Source: Chrysoporthe austroafricana
Lineage: Eukaryota > Ascomycota > Sordariomycetes > Diaporthales > Cryphonectriaceae
Assembly (NCBI GenBank): GCA_001051155.2
Contig: JYIP02000005.1
Location: 1,674,001-1,738,000, forward strand
Reading direction: 5' to 3'
DNA length: 64,000 bases
This document shows positions 36,390-47,008 of this stretch, in pieces; position 1 is the first letter of the stretch, and every line of letters begins with the position of its first letter. Made by a program: the position numbers and the translations under genes. The notes beneath the pieces were generated by a model. That model was not told where the DNA came from. It did not search any database and saw only the letters and a program-made list of their open reading frames with translations.

Positions 36390-37619
36390 GCTCGCTCCCC
36401 TCCAGGCGAGCAGCCCCTCCGCCGCCCTCCCTCGCCACCCTGCCAACCCCCATCTTGGTACACCCCTTATCGCCCTCGTCTTCCTCTCCCTCCAGGCCCC
36501 CCTCGCCCCCTCCCTCCGCTGCGCGCCCGTACGTCTCCTGCTCCCACCCCCTGCCCAAGCCCAACACGCGCCCGTCAGGATCCGCCCCCTCTCCCCGGCG
36601 CTGACGGTCCGCCACCGCCTTCGACGGCCGCCGGGCTGTCCGTAATAGCAGCACTTGCCGGTCTCGAGCGTGGGGTCCTGCGGACGACACACCGCGGCTC
36701 CCCGGAGTTCCCGTCTCGGCACCACGGTCTTCGAAAAGAGAGACGGAGAGGGAGCGTGAGCGATGAGGAACTCAAATCAAAAAGATCAGGCTTGGTGTAG
36801 TTGGCGTGGCAAGCAAGGTGAGGCGAGGTGGTATCCTAGTCCTGATATGACGGAATGGACGTCTGCCGCAAGGCACGGCCGGATAATGCAGGCGTGTTGG
36901 CCGCCTGCTCCGCGGACGCCATTTCTCTCGTGATCATGATTATCATGATCATCATCCAGGGGACTACTGCGCCAGACCCCTCAGCTCTTCCAGCATACGT
37001 AAAATTCCCAGCAAGAGGGCACCGGCGGGGGACCGCCGACGTGAGGTAAATCTCCTATAGTTAAATGTGGTATCAACCTGCCTCCCTTCCTCCCAGACCA
37101 ATTTGCACTCCCGCCCTGATAAACACACACGCACCACACACACCACTCACACACACACACACACACACATATGACGCCGGGGTATATAAATGCAGAAAAA
37201 AAACAATTGAAGATTTTTTTCACAACGCGGCTTCGTATCGCCGCCATCTGGTCTTCCGCCGAGACCGCTTAATCGAGCAGCGAGTGCCTTGCTTGCTCGC
37301 CTCCCAGCCCTCCCTCTTCCTCCGCAGGGAGCTTGAGCGATCCCATCCATCATCCCTTTCCCCCGAAACCGCTCGTAGAATCTCTTTGCACCTTAGAACG
37401 CCGTGCTTGCTGAAAAGGGCCAAAGAATGGCAAAATGAAACAAAAAAGTTATCGGGGTTTCAAAAAAAGAACGAAGAACGAAGACGATCTTCCAAATCCG
37501 GCTGAAAAAAATGACAGCAGCAGCCCGCTACACGTAAAACCATGTCGCTGTTTCGAGAGGAGCGGGCAAGAAAGTGGGGGGGGGGAGCCCAAAAGTTTCG
37601 TGTGTCGTGATAAAGCCTT

Positions 37620-40600
37620 TTATCGCCAGCGCGGCCGCTCCTTCGCCTTGTCGCCCGCAGACACGCTGCCCTTCCTCGCGAGCCCAAACCGCGTCCCCAG
37701 CGCGCCGGGCATGGGGCTCGCCCGGCCAGCCGCCGCCTCCGTGGCCTCCTTCCGGAGCCTCGGCATCGGTAGCATGCTGCTCCGCCGCGACGTGGTGGCC
37801 ATGGACGTGGCCGGGCGCGGCGCCATCCCCAGGTCGCTGGGCGCCGGCGGCTGCAGGGAGGTCCGCCGCGCCGAGGGGCCGTTCTGGCGGACCGGGGGCA
37901 GGTTGAGCTTGCTGACCGGCCGCGACGGGCTCTCCGGGGCCGGGGACGGCGTCATGGCGCGGCGCAGGGGCAGCCTGGAGCTGCTCATGGGGGCGGCGAG
38001 CGACGAGTGCGAGCGGACGGGGGTCGCTGCGCCTTTGACCCTGGAGAAGGGGCTCGGCGTGGTGAGGCTGAGGGGCTTGAAGTTGTGGCCAGTGTCGAGG
38101 TGAGAGGTGTTCGTAGAGCCGTTCCACCTGGGCCGGGACGACACGGTCAACGGCGGCCGTGATGTGTTCCCGCCGGGCCGGTTCGCCGTAGGCGTGGCAG
38201 AGCTCCCGCGGTTCGGCGTCGACACGCCGCCGTAGGTGGACAGTCTCGAGATAGGCTTGCGGGTGACGGCGGGGGTGGTCGCTGATGTCGCCCGCCGCCC
38301 TGGCTGCGGCACATGGCCGCTGACGCTGCTAGAAGACCGACGGGTGCGGGTGGTGGTGGTGGTGGTCGCGGAATTCGAGCCTGGGGTTCTCGTGCCGATG
38401 CCCAGCCCGGACATGATGACAGAAGACGGGGGCGAGGTGTGCGGCGTCTCCAGGCCGCTGCCCGCGATGGAGGAGATGTCGTTGGACAGCATGGTCGAGA
38501 TGGAATCCCGCAGGTGCGTCCCGTGCTTGTCTGTATGGAGCTCGTCCAGGACGATGTCCGTCTCCTCCATCTGGTTCTTGAGATCGTCCCACTTCGTCTG
38601 CATCTCCGTGTGCAGCCGCAAGATCTCGCCGTTGACCGTAAGACGGTCCTTGACGCCGCGCTCGATGATGAGCAGGACGCGGTCGATGGCCGGGCCGTAG
38701 TGCATCTTCTTGCCCTCGTAGCTCTCGATTTTCTTCAGGAACGCGGGCTGGTTCGTCAGGTGCATGCCGGCATCGACGGCCTCCTTCAGCCTCGCCACGC
38801 TCCGCTCGACGGACTCGGTCATCTTCTCGGCCTGCCGGGCCGCCCCGCGGAAGACGAGCACCCACCGGTCCTCGCCCAGCTCCTTGCGCAGGCCGTCGGC
38901 GTCCTTCTCGAGCTTCTTGTAGCTCGCGTCCAGCGCCTCCCGCCGCATCTCCAGCTCCTCGCAGGCGGTGGGGAACGTTCTCTCGGCGCGGGCCTCGAAG
39001 GTGGACAGCCGCATCGGCAGGAAATCCAGGGACGCCCGGAGGGGCTGCATCCTCGCAAAGAGAGCCAGGACGCTGGAGTCGTCCGCCGATATGGCGGGCC
39101 CGCTGGATGAGGGGGAGCCGGGGCTCGTGGGGATTCCCGTCAGGCTGTAGCGGTTGTTGGCGGCTCTCGCCCGGCCGGATGTCTCCTCGGCAATGGTGTT
39201 CAGGTCGGTGACGTCGACGGCGTCCCCGCTGGCCATGGCCATGGCCGACCTGTGCCGCCTCTCCTCCATCTCGAAGAGCAGGCGGCTGAGCTCGCCGAGC
39301 TCGGTCTCGATCTCGGCCAGCACGACGTTCCAGAGCTCCTCCCACTCCATGGCGATCTCGACCTGGACGCGGACGCTGCGCAGGGTGGACCGGATGGTGG
39401 TCCACTCCTCCATGATTGCCTCCATCTGCGTGACGGCCTTGGTCAGGTCGTCGGTGGACACGTTCGCGATGTCGGCGCGGACCTGGAGCTCCTCGATCGC
39501 GGTCACGTAGACGTCGATCAGGCTGGCGAAGCGCGAGGTCGCGGTCTCGACCTCCTCGAGGCCCTCGCGGCCGCCGGCCGCGGACCACTCGACGTCGTCG
39601 TCGCTGTCGAGGCCCGAGATGACCTCGGAGGCCTTGTAGATCCAGCTCCGGATCTGCTCGGCGGCGCCGATCAGGGCCTTGACGGCGGCGTGGGCGGTGG
39701 GGATGGCGGCGACCTTGCCGGCCAGCGACCCGGCGTCCGGGAGCTGCAGCGAGGTCAGCTGCTCGAGCTGGTTGGCGAAGGAGGCGCGCGAGATGGTGTA
39801 GATGGAGCCGGCGCGCTGCAGGCCGAGGGGGTTGAAGATGCTCTCGGGGCTGAAGGGCTGGGCGGGGAGCGGCGGCGAGTCCTTGGCCGGGACGGGCGGG
39901 GGCGACTGCTCGGGCGAGGGGGGCAGCCTCGTGTCGCGCCCGAGGTGCTCCCTCCGCGTGTCCAGGGTGACCTTGGTGCCGTTGCCATTGCTGTGATCGG
40001 GCAGGCGGTACTTGTGTGTGTCCATGTCGAGGGCGGCGGGGGCCTCGAAGTCGTGCAGCAGCAGCTCGGGCGGGGTGTCCTCGGCGCCGGAGCTGTCGAG
40101 GATGTGGATGGTGGGGATGTCGATGTCCTCGGGGGTGATGGCGTCGGCGTCCTTGTGGTTGGATTTGGTGGACCGCAGGCTCGCCTTGGATGGAATGCGC
40201 ACGATGCCCTTCCAGGGCTTACCCCGGCGCTCTATGACGAGGTTCCCCAGGTGGCGCTGGTGCGACTCCTCGATCTGGCGGATCTGGTCCTCGGACAGCT
40301 TGCCGACGCGGTCGGTCCCGTGGGAGGACGACGCGTGCGACGACAGCTTCTTGGAGGCCCCGAGGCCGAGTGCTTTTAATCGCGCGGCGAGGCCGGGCGA
40401 GAGCTTGCGGGCCTGGTGGTTCGGGACGAGGCTGGGGGGCTCGGCGAGCTGGGCGGCGGCGGCGGCGGGCTGGGGGCACGACGAGGAGCTGCTGCTTCTG
40501 CTGGTGGCGGCGGTGGTGGTGCTTATCCTGCTATCGCCGTTGGCGTCGATGGCGTTGCTGCTGCTGTTGCTGCTGCTGTTGCTGCTGCTGTTGTTGTTGT

Positions 40601-41042
40601 TATTGTTGTTGTCGTTTGGGGTATGACGAAGTGCCTGGGCGGAAATTTTGGGGGGACTGTGCTGCTGCTGCTGCTGCTCGGCACTGCTGGGCTTGTGACT
40701 GGGACTGTGGCTGGGCGCGGGCAGCAGGCTGGAGGCCGTCCCGGTGCCGTCCTCTATGAAGGATCCCAGCCAGGAGAGATCGTCCTGCAGCAGGTCGGCA
40801 GGATCCAGGATGTTCGCGTCGCCATTGGCTGGGCGCGGACGTGCGTCGTCTCGTGCCGCCGGCGGTGGTTGGGCAGCAGCAGTATCCGCACCCGCACCCA
40901 CGGCGGCTTCCGGCCGGAGGTGCTGCGAGGAGGAGGCTGGTGCCGACGACAGGGGATCAGACGACGACGACGACGACGCTGCAGCTGCAGGTGCAGCAGC
41001 AGCGGCGGCGCCCTCGGGTAGGCCGGCGAGGAGGCCGGGCAT
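37620..41042 (-). CDS. KAR9: KAR9-family cortical/spindle-orientation protein
   Basis: Microtubule plus-end adaptor that links Bim1/EB1-bound astral microtubules to actomyosin transport, for nuclear positioning and karyogamy. One uninterrupted frame, 1140 aa, start at 41042. The first 70 residues are Ala/Ser-rich, followed by LLQDDLSWLGSFIEDG, a family N-terminal motif. Residues about 120-200 contain homopolymeric Q, N and S runs. SEDQIRQIEESHQRHLGNLVIE and ERRGKPWKGIVRIPSK follow. The KAR9 spectrin-like helical domain begins at SIYTISRASFANQLEQLTS and continues through LIGAAEQIRSWIYKASEVIS and AMEWEELWNVVLAEIE to about residue 860. The C-terminal 280 residues are basic, Ser/Pro/Arg-rich and probably microtubule-binding; they include SSRLPLRR (about residue 1020), an SxIP-like candidate for EB1 contact. 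Slightly longer than yeast Kar9 because of the low-complexity N-terminus. Confidence 0.92.
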   Translation of the reverse strand: MPGLLAGLPEGAAAAAAPAAAASSSSSSDPLSSAPASSSQHLRPEAAVGAGADTAAAQPPPAARDDARPRPANGDANILDPADLLQDDLSWLGSFIEDGTGTASSLLPAPSHSPSHKPSSAEQQQQQHSPPKISAQALRHTPNDNNNNNNNSSSNSSSNSSSNAIDANGDSRISTTTAATSRSSSSSSCPQPAAAAAQLAEPPSLVPNHQARKLSPGLAARLKALGLGASKKLSSHASSSHGTDRVGKLSEDQIRQIEESHQRHLGNLVIERRGKPWKGIVRIPSKASLRSTKSNHKDADAITPEDIDIPTIHILDSSGAEDTPPELLLHDFEAPAALDMDTHKYRLPDHSNGNGTKVTLDTRREHLGRDTRLPPSPEQSPPPVPAKDSPPLPAQPFSPESIFNPLGLQRAGSIYTISRASFANQLEQLTSLQLPDAGSLAGKVAAIPTAHAAVKALIGAAEQIRSWIYKASEVISGLDSDDDVEWSAAGGREGLEEVETATSRFASLIDVYVTAIEELQVRADIANVSTDDLTKAVTQMEAIMEEWTTIRSTLRSVRVQVEIAMEWEELWNVVLAEIETELGELSRLLFEMEERRHRSAMAMASGDAVDVTDLNTIAEETSGRARAANNRYSLTGIPTSPGSPSSSGPAISADDSSVLALFARMQPLRASLDFLPMRLSTFEARAERTFPTACEELEMRREALDASYKKLEKDADGLRKELGEDRWVLVFRGAARQAEKMTESVERSVARLKEAVDAGMHLTNQPAFLKKIESYEGKKMHYGPAIDRVLLIIERGVKDRLTVNGEILRLHTEMQTKWDDLKNQMEETDIVLDELHTDKHGTHLRDSISTMLSNDISSIAGSGLETPHTSPPSSVIMSGLGIGTRTPGSNSATTTTTTRTRRSSSSVSGHVPQPGRRATSATTPAVTRKPISRLSTYGGVSTPNRGSSATPTANRPGGNTSRPPLTVSSRPRWNGSTNTSHLDTGHNFKPLSLTTPSPFSRVKGAATPVRSHSSLAAPMSSSRLPLRRAMTPSPAPESPSRPVSKLNLPPVRQNGPSARRTSLQPPAPSDLGMAPRPATSMATTSRRSSMLPMPRLRKEATEAAAGRASPMPGALGTRFGLARKGSVSAGDKAKERPRWR

Positions 41043-41119
41043 GGCTGCGACGGTGGTTTGGCAGCGTGCCCCAGGCGAGAAGGGGGGACGTGAGACGCTG
41101 CAGGTCGTCCCAGCCCCGA

Positions 41120-41163
41120 GGTTCCAGGCGGGTTCCAGGCGGGTTCCAGGCGGGTTCCAGGCG
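41120..41163. repeat. Perfect 11-bp tandem repeat, 4 copies, upstream of KAR9
   Basis: Unit GGTTCCAGGCG repeated four times without mismatch, ending in a partial copy. It sits 78-121 bp upstream of the KAR9 start codon, inside the probable leader or core promoter. Confidence 0.92.
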
Positions 41164-41730
41164 GGTACCGTTGGTGTATGCAGCGCCAGGGGTGTGAACC
41201 TTGGACCTTGGGGGGGGGCGGGGGGGGGGCTGCTGCAGAGCTGCTGGCTAAGATTCCTGCTGCTTGCTTGCCGATCCCTACATGCCCGCGATGGCCGAGA
41301 CCAGTTCGTAGATAGAGGGTGCTGGTGGGTGTGCCGGAGCTGTCGAGGGCCCGGCTCGAGCTACGAGGCACGCGTCTGCGCGCGCTGCTGCGCCGTGTGC
41401 CAGTATGCCGGTGCCGTCCCGTCGTCGGGGTTGGTGAGGCGCCTCTGCGAGAGGGCAGAGTGTACGTACGCGTCGTCGGTGCAGGTGCAGCTGGCGCGGG
41501 TGTTTGTAAGGGGGCTGCAAGCTGTGTGGGCTGTGGGTTGTCGATGGCTGGCACGCACGCTGTGAGGTACCGCGGATCACAGCATGCCGGCGAGGCGGTT
41601 TGGAACAAGAGGTCGTGCGCGTGCCGCAGCTGGGCTGCTGACAGGTCGAGTTGTCGATGCAGGGCCCGCGATGGCACCGGCAGCTTCGAGTGCCGCCGCG
41701 GTCGATCGGTCGGTTCGGTTCGTGGTGTGG

Positions 41731-41757
41731 TGGTTGGTTGGTTGGTTGGTTGGTTGG
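41731..41757. repeat. TTGG tetranucleotide microsatellite
   Basis: About six to seven tandem TTGG units, roughly 700 bp upstream of KAR9. Confidence 0.88.
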
Positions 41758-42043
41758 TGGTTCGAGCAGGGAGGTTTGTTTGCGTATGAGCCAGGAGGTA
41801 TCGTGTGGTCGTGCCCGTTGCTGGCGTGTTGTTGCTGTTGCGGCTGCTGCTGCTGGTGCTGCTCGACGATCGAGCTGACGCGGGCCAGAGAAGAGTGGGC
41901 TCGGGGCTGAGGCGAGGCGACGCGAGGCGACGCGAGGCAGGTTTGATGGATGATGGGATGGGTCGTCGAGTCGGGCTGGCGAGGCAGGGTGGTCGCCGAC
42001 AGGGCGAGGAGGAACCACCACCAAGCCCAGGCCCGGTAGACAG

Positions 42044-42064
42044 GCAGACAGACAGACAGACAGA
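42044..42064. repeat. CAGA tetranucleotide microsatellite
   Basis: About five tandem CAGA units, in the KAR9 upstream region. Confidence 0.8.
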
Positions 42065-45000
42065 CCAGACTATAGGAAATTGAACCCTCGTGGGGGGGTT
42101 TAATGAGCACGGGCGACGTTACCCAACCAGCCCAAATGTAATCACAATAATAATGTCAGTGTCCAGAGCGGGTGGCAGCCACTTGCAGGACGGGCCAGGA
42201 TGCGCTGCCGATTGGGGAACGAGCCGGCCACGCCCAGAAATGAAGATCGATGCCCGCTCATTCACGTCGCTGCGACGGCCAAGGACGACACGTGGACGAA
42301 ACCTAGACGGACAGAGAAAGTGAGAGAAAAAAAAGACGGATTAGACAGTTAGCCAGTCAGACAGTCTGACAGACAAGACACACACACAATACACACACTC
42401 AGCCTGGCGGGGACCAGGCTGGGGCCCTGGGTGAAACTGGCCTCGCCCCAGGTGTCAGGTTTCGGGTTGAGGGCCCCCTCGCGTCGCCTCGCCGCCGTCT
42501 CCAAGAGTTGCGACGAAGTTCTTCTTCTTCTTCTCACTTCCCAGTCCCAGCACGGCATGGCATGGCATAACCTCGGGGGCCCGTCCCCACGCGGCGCAAC
42601 GAACTGCTGGGTAGGAAAAGCTGTACTGTCCCGTGCTGTTCCCGTCCCCGTCCTGCAGTAGTCGTCGTCGATCTACCATGGTACGCCGGATGGGTCAAAT
42701 CGCAGATTTGGACGGGGCCGCGCAGGGTCCAAGCGTGCCCACCCGGAATGGGTAATTATAGAAGCCAGGCCGCCCCCTGATTGGCCCGCGCCCCCGGGAA
42801 CGAGCTACCTAGTAACTTGCTCTGCTGGATTTACTGGGTTACGCTGGGCTGCGCTGGAGGGCCGCGCTGGGGCTACGCTGGGCGAAGGGGCCCCACCAAG
42901 CCCACTGCAGCCCTCCAGCGCCTCCCGCAGCCCGGGCTCACCTGCAGGTCCGCCCGCAGGGGTCCTCGCACCGCTGGCTTCTCCGCGCGCGACAACAACA
43001 ACGACCCTTCCCTCCACTTCGTCGTCGCCATCACCGGCTGCCCACCAGCCCACCCGCGCACCTGCGCCTCGGCAGCAGCAGCAGTGCGAGGCTGCGTTAT
43101 CTACACCTGCACCTCCACTACATGCCGTGTACTATAGTATGGAGAGAGAGAAAGAAAAGAACCCGCGGGCCGCGGACGGGCCGCCGGGGGGCCGTGCTGT
43201 TTGCTGGGCCCGCGCAGGCGACCTGCCACACACGGCATGCACAAATTCGATAACCCCCCCCCCAGCGCCGAGCCTCATTTCCTGCAATCTCGCCACGTGA
43301 GAGCGGGCTCCGCTCTGCAGTGCCCCCCCCGGGCCCCGTCCGCCCATCCTTCGTGTTCGCTGGGCTGCCGCGCTGGCTGGCGGGCGCGGGCCTCTCTCGC
43401 TGCTTCTTCTCTCTTGCCCTGGGGGGACCGGGCGCTATGGGCTGTCCGGTGCTGTGCACGCCTGCCCCATGGACGGCGGCGGGGAGGAGGGCACAGGGCT
43501 GTGTTCCTCCTGTGACCGCGGTCCTGGGGTGTTCGGTCTGGTGGGCGGTGGTAAACCGCAGTTGGGATGTGCTGGACGGACCTTATCCCCTTTCTGGCCT
43601 TTCCCTCTTCCTTTTGTAGTCTCTGCGGCCCATGAGGTGTGTATACACGCTCTGGCACGGCAGATGTGAACCTCACTTCCCTCCAGCGGACGATGTTCGC
43701 TGGCCCGGCCCTTGCGTATGGCCTCGACACGGGCGGATGAATGCACAACTCATCGCTGTGCCGCGGTGCCAGGTCGAGATATCCAGATTCCCTGCAAGGT
43801 CTCGCCACGCCCGTGCTGTGTTCGTGAAGATGTCACTCGTCGCCAGCGGCGCTGGTAGAAAGAAGTACCTGTGGGCCTGGGCCCACAGCCGATCACAGAG
43901 CAAGCCCAGGCGCCTAAAATATACAAGCGTACGAGTAACATATGATATCTGAGAGAAGAGGACGAACCCAACCTCTGCACACACACACAGACACCCCGGC
44001 CCCCGGGAGCCGTTGAACCCATGCCAGAACGCTCGTTCCTGGCCATGGTGCGAGAAGCAGGGAGTCGCCGGTGGCACGGCTTCATCTTAATCCCTTGGCT
44101 CTATATCCGAGGAAGTGCTGCTCCAGGGGGCTTCTTAGGACAGTATGGCAGCCTCCCACGTTGCTATGTCCTCCTCGCGTAAGACATTCAGAATCGTAGC
44201 GTGTTGCCCGCGTGCTTCCTATTCTAGGTCTCACCACGGGCTCCAAGGAGATCCCCAGCTGCGTGCAGGGGCGACATATCTCCCTACCTCTCTGTGGTCT
44301 ATACGAGAAGACCATGGACCAGCACACCAGAAAGGTACCGGGGGGGGGGGGGGTGACCGTTACGAGGGCAGCATCCATAAGACTAGACGACGGGCATTCT
44401 CACTGGCTACCTCCATGAGCAACTTCAGCTGCAGATCTGCTGATGCCAAATCAGACTTCCATTTCTCAATCTCTGTCGATTTTTGTGTGTGCTGGGGGGT
44501 ATATCTAACTCCAAGGCCGGGTGCCAGTCTGTGCGTGACGCAACGGCAGACCAGAGAACACAAATAAGATAAAATGGCCTGAAAAAAAAAAAAAAAAAAG
44601 TCAAGTTATTGATGATCGATAATATGCCCAATCTTTGCCCCAACCCAGATTCCCCTCGCCTTTTCCCCTGAATGTCGACGGACAAAAGCACTGAAGTCAA
44701 TCAGAAAAAAAGAGAAAAAGAAAAAAAAGTCCGCTATGCAATCTTGCGTGCGCGCAAAGATGGTGAATGGAAAGAAGAGTAGGTTTAGCCACCTAAAAGC
44801 CCCGCCGGTCTCGTCATAACTCGGCGGCCGCATTCCCGAAGATGGCCTGCCCGCTTCTTTTTTGTCGTTAAGGTTGAGTGAGTAAATGAAGGTCGTCAAG
44901 ATTAAGCGATTATGTGCAGCGAATGTAAGGCCCCGCGACTGAGTGTCTGGGGTTGTAGAAGTGTTTCCCATGGCAGCATGATCCGACGTCCAGAAGTAGT

Positions 45001-45175
45001 CCTGTCCCTTCCCCCCGATTCGTTGTGTGATGGCGGCCGTTGGCTCCATTGTTTCTTGGTTTTGGTGTTCCCGACGTCGCGTGGAGTATTAAGAATTTGT
45101 ATATAGTGTCGTTATGAAATGTTGGGCGGGAGAGAAGCGAAAGTGTGTGTGTGTGCTGGGATGGGAATGCCGCGA

Positions 45176-47008
45176 TCACTCCTCTATCAGCGGCGCCGGC
45201 GTCTCCAGCTTCTTCTTGGGCAGCCACTCGGGCGGGCCCACCCTTGTCGGCGGCCTCCCGAGGTCCGCGGTGATCTCGTCCCTGACGTGCTTGCACCACT
45301 TGAGCACCGCGTCCTCGAAATCGAGCCACACCTCGGGCTTGCTGTTGTACACGATGCCTAGCGGGTCGACCTTGAGGCCGGCGACCTCCCACCGCAGCTC
45401 GGCCGCCTTGGCCCAGTACCGGATGTTGTCCGCCGCGCGGTAGGGCTTCTGCGTGTCCGTGTGGAACGTGCCGATCATGCCGAAGCGGCGCCGCGACTTA
45501 CGCACCGCCGCGTTGTGCAGCTGCACCAGGCGCAGGCCGTTCTGCAGGGACGCGAGGAAGGGCGTCGGGAGCTCCTGCGCCTCGAGGGGCTGCGACCGGT
45601 CGATGGGCGTCCACGCCGGGAGCGCCGGGACCTCCATCGTGCTGCCGTCGGGCGCGGGCGCCTTGGTCGTGTTCTCGGGCCCGTCGAGCATGCTGAGGAG
45701 GAAGGCGTACTCGCGCTGCACCTCGGTGCCGGCCGGCCAGTCCGCGTCGTTGAGCCAGCCCCACGATGCGCGCTCCTCGTTCTCCGCCGCCTCGATCTCC
45801 TCCTCCTCCTTGAGCATCTTGAAGAGCCCCGCGATCCACTCCTCCATGATCTGCACCTCGTCGTCGCGCATGCCGCCCTGGAAGTCCCGGGTCGCCATGC
45901 GCTTCAGCATCTCCATGACGTTGAAGAGCTCCTTGCGGAGCTCCTTCTCCGGCTTGATGGAGTCCAGCCGGTCCGGCGCGTCGTGGGACGTGTAGTAGAC
46001 CTTGGCCGCGCGGATGGCCAGCGTCATGACGTCGAGGACGTGCATGCCCTGGACCTCGAACCAGCCCGGCGCCGAGATGGTGGCCTTGGACAGCTGCCGG
46101 GCATGTGATGGCGGCGTGGGCGAGTCTGTCAGCGATGTCACCGAAACAACCGAGGTCTGCCGGGCGCGCGGCTCTCCCTCGTACGGATTCACCCTATTGT
46201 TCTTCGCGTACTCCACAGCCTCGCTGGCCATGGTCAGGGCGGTCCTGAGGTCGGCCTTGAGCTGCCTGATGGACGGCGGCTTCGGGATGGGCTTCTCCTG
46301 GTGCTTGTAGGTGCTCGCCGTGGGCGGGAGCATATTCGGGTCCGGCTCGTCCCACTCGTCGTAGTCGAATGGATCCTCGAACGGCTCCTCGGTCACGGGG
46401 CTCTCCGTCATGCCCGCGAAGCTGCCTGCATCAGGGCTGGTCCCGTAGGCGGAGTCGTGGTCCGAAGTGGTCACAATCTTGGGGGGGTTGCCGGAGGCCG
46501 TAGCGAAGTCATAGGAGCCCAGGCTGCTAAAGTCCAGGGTCTGCGCCTTCTGCATCCTGGTCTTTCGAGCCAGCTGTGCGCCTTTCCCGTCCAGCAGCCC
46601 TGTCCTGGCAAAGTAGTACTGCAGGTGCGTAATGCTGCCCAGGCTCATGACGCTCTCCCTACTCCTCGCCGACGCGGCGAAATCTGTGCCCGTCGGCCTC
46701 ATATAACCCCTCTTCCTCGGCACCGGCTTGGTCCCGTAGTTTCCGGTGGAGTGTCGCACGTTGGTTGTGGGAGCCAGGTGGATGGGATTCCTGGCGGCAG
46801 AGAGGAAGCTCGCGGAGGAGTGCCGGCTGGAGCCGGACGACTCGCTGCCGAGCGAGGCATGAGTGGTCGACGAGCCATGTGAGGCAGAAGAGGCGACCGA
46901 GATGGACCGTGGTGATATCTCGAGATCTGCTAGGTCTGCACCCAGGGCAGCCATGGGCTTGAAGTCAGGGGGGGGCGTGTGAGACCGTTCGTGGTGGAAG
47001 GCAGCCAT
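45176..47008 (-). CDS. Conserved-looking fungal protein of unknown function
   Basis: One uninterrupted frame. I start at the Met at 47008 (MAAFHHERSHTPPPDFKPM), giving 610 aa; the frame is open to a Met at 47086, but the extra 26 residues are Gln/His/Pro-rich and look like leader. The N-terminal half is Ser-rich and probably disordered, with short ordered motifs (ITHLQYYFARTGLLDGKG; DSAYGTSPDAGSF). It then has an acidic patch (EEPFEDPFDYDEWDEPDPN). The C-terminal half is helical and soluble: IRQLKADLRTALTMASEAVEYAK, PGWFEVQGMHVLDVMTLAI, KELRKELFNVMEMLKRMA, an E-rich segment before ASWGWLNDADW, and WLDFEDAVLKWCKHVRDEI. No membrane segment, signal peptide or known catalytic motif. The strong contrast between disordered and regular halves, and absence of stops over 1.8 kb, support a real gene. 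I do not recognise a named family. Confidence 0.82.
   Translation of the reverse strand: MAAFHHERSHTPPPDFKPMAALGADLADLEISPRSISVASSASHGSSTTHASLGSESSGSSRHSSASFLSAARNPIHLAPTTNVRHSTGNYGTKPVPRKRGYMRPTGTDFAASARSRESVMSLGSITHLQYYFARTGLLDGKGAQLARKTRMQKAQTLDFSSLGSYDFATASGNPPKIVTTSDHDSAYGTSPDAGSFAGMTESPVTEEPFEDPFDYDEWDEPDPNMLPPTASTYKHQEKPIPKPPSIRQLKADLRTALTMASEAVEYAKNNRVNPYEGEPRARQTSVVSVTSLTDSPTPPSHARQLSKATISAPGWFEVQGMHVLDVMTLAIRAAKVYYTSHDAPDRLDSIKPEKELRKELFNVMEMLKRMATRDFQGGMRDDEVQIMEEWIAGLFKMLKEEEEIEAAENEERASWGWLNDADWPAGTEVQREYAFLLSMLDGPENTTKAPAPDGSTMEVPALPAWTPIDRSQPLEAQELPTPFLASLQNGLRLVQLHNAAVRKSRRRFGMIGTFHTDTQKPYRAADNIRYWAKAAELRWEVAGLKVDPLGIVYNSKPEVWLDFEDAVLKWCKHVRDEITADLGRPPTRVGPPEWLPKKKLETPAPLIEE

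Larger units (their letters stand above)
30539..37619. other. 7.1-kb gene-free, microsatellite-rich region upstream of the Zn2Cys6 gene
   Basis: Lies entirely 5' of the transcription factor (transcribed leftward) and 3' of KAR9. Many short frames but no domain or plausible splice chain. Simple repeats are unusually dense: compound CA, CCA, AG, CCAG and AGCCC arrays, listed separately, and a CA run near 37149-37169. A long leader, upstream non-coding RNA or large regulatory region for the Zn2Cys6 gene is the most economical reading. Confidence 0.45.
41043..45175. other. 4.1-kb intergenic region, KAR9 upstream side, repeat-rich
   Basis: Holds the KAR9 promoter and, at its far end, the 3' UTR of the next minus-strand gene. 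Simple repeats: an 11-bp tandem (41120-41163), TTGG (41731-41757), a 10-bp GAGGCGACGC-type duplication (about 41909-41938) and CAGA (42044-42064). A/T-rich stretches lie at about 44580-44735. The 248-codon minus frame 41278-42024 is composition-driven (His/Pro/Arg/Thr) and is not called. Confidence 0.45.

Noticed and set aside
39252..40379. 375-codon plus-strand frame opposite KAR9
   Set aside because: Shadow of the KAR9 coding strand; Gly/Leu/Val-rich antisense composition.
41278..42024. 248-codon minus-strand His/Pro/Thr-rich frame upstream of KAR9
   Set aside because: Composition reflects microsatellites (TTGG and others); no domain, and it lies in the KAR9 upstream region.
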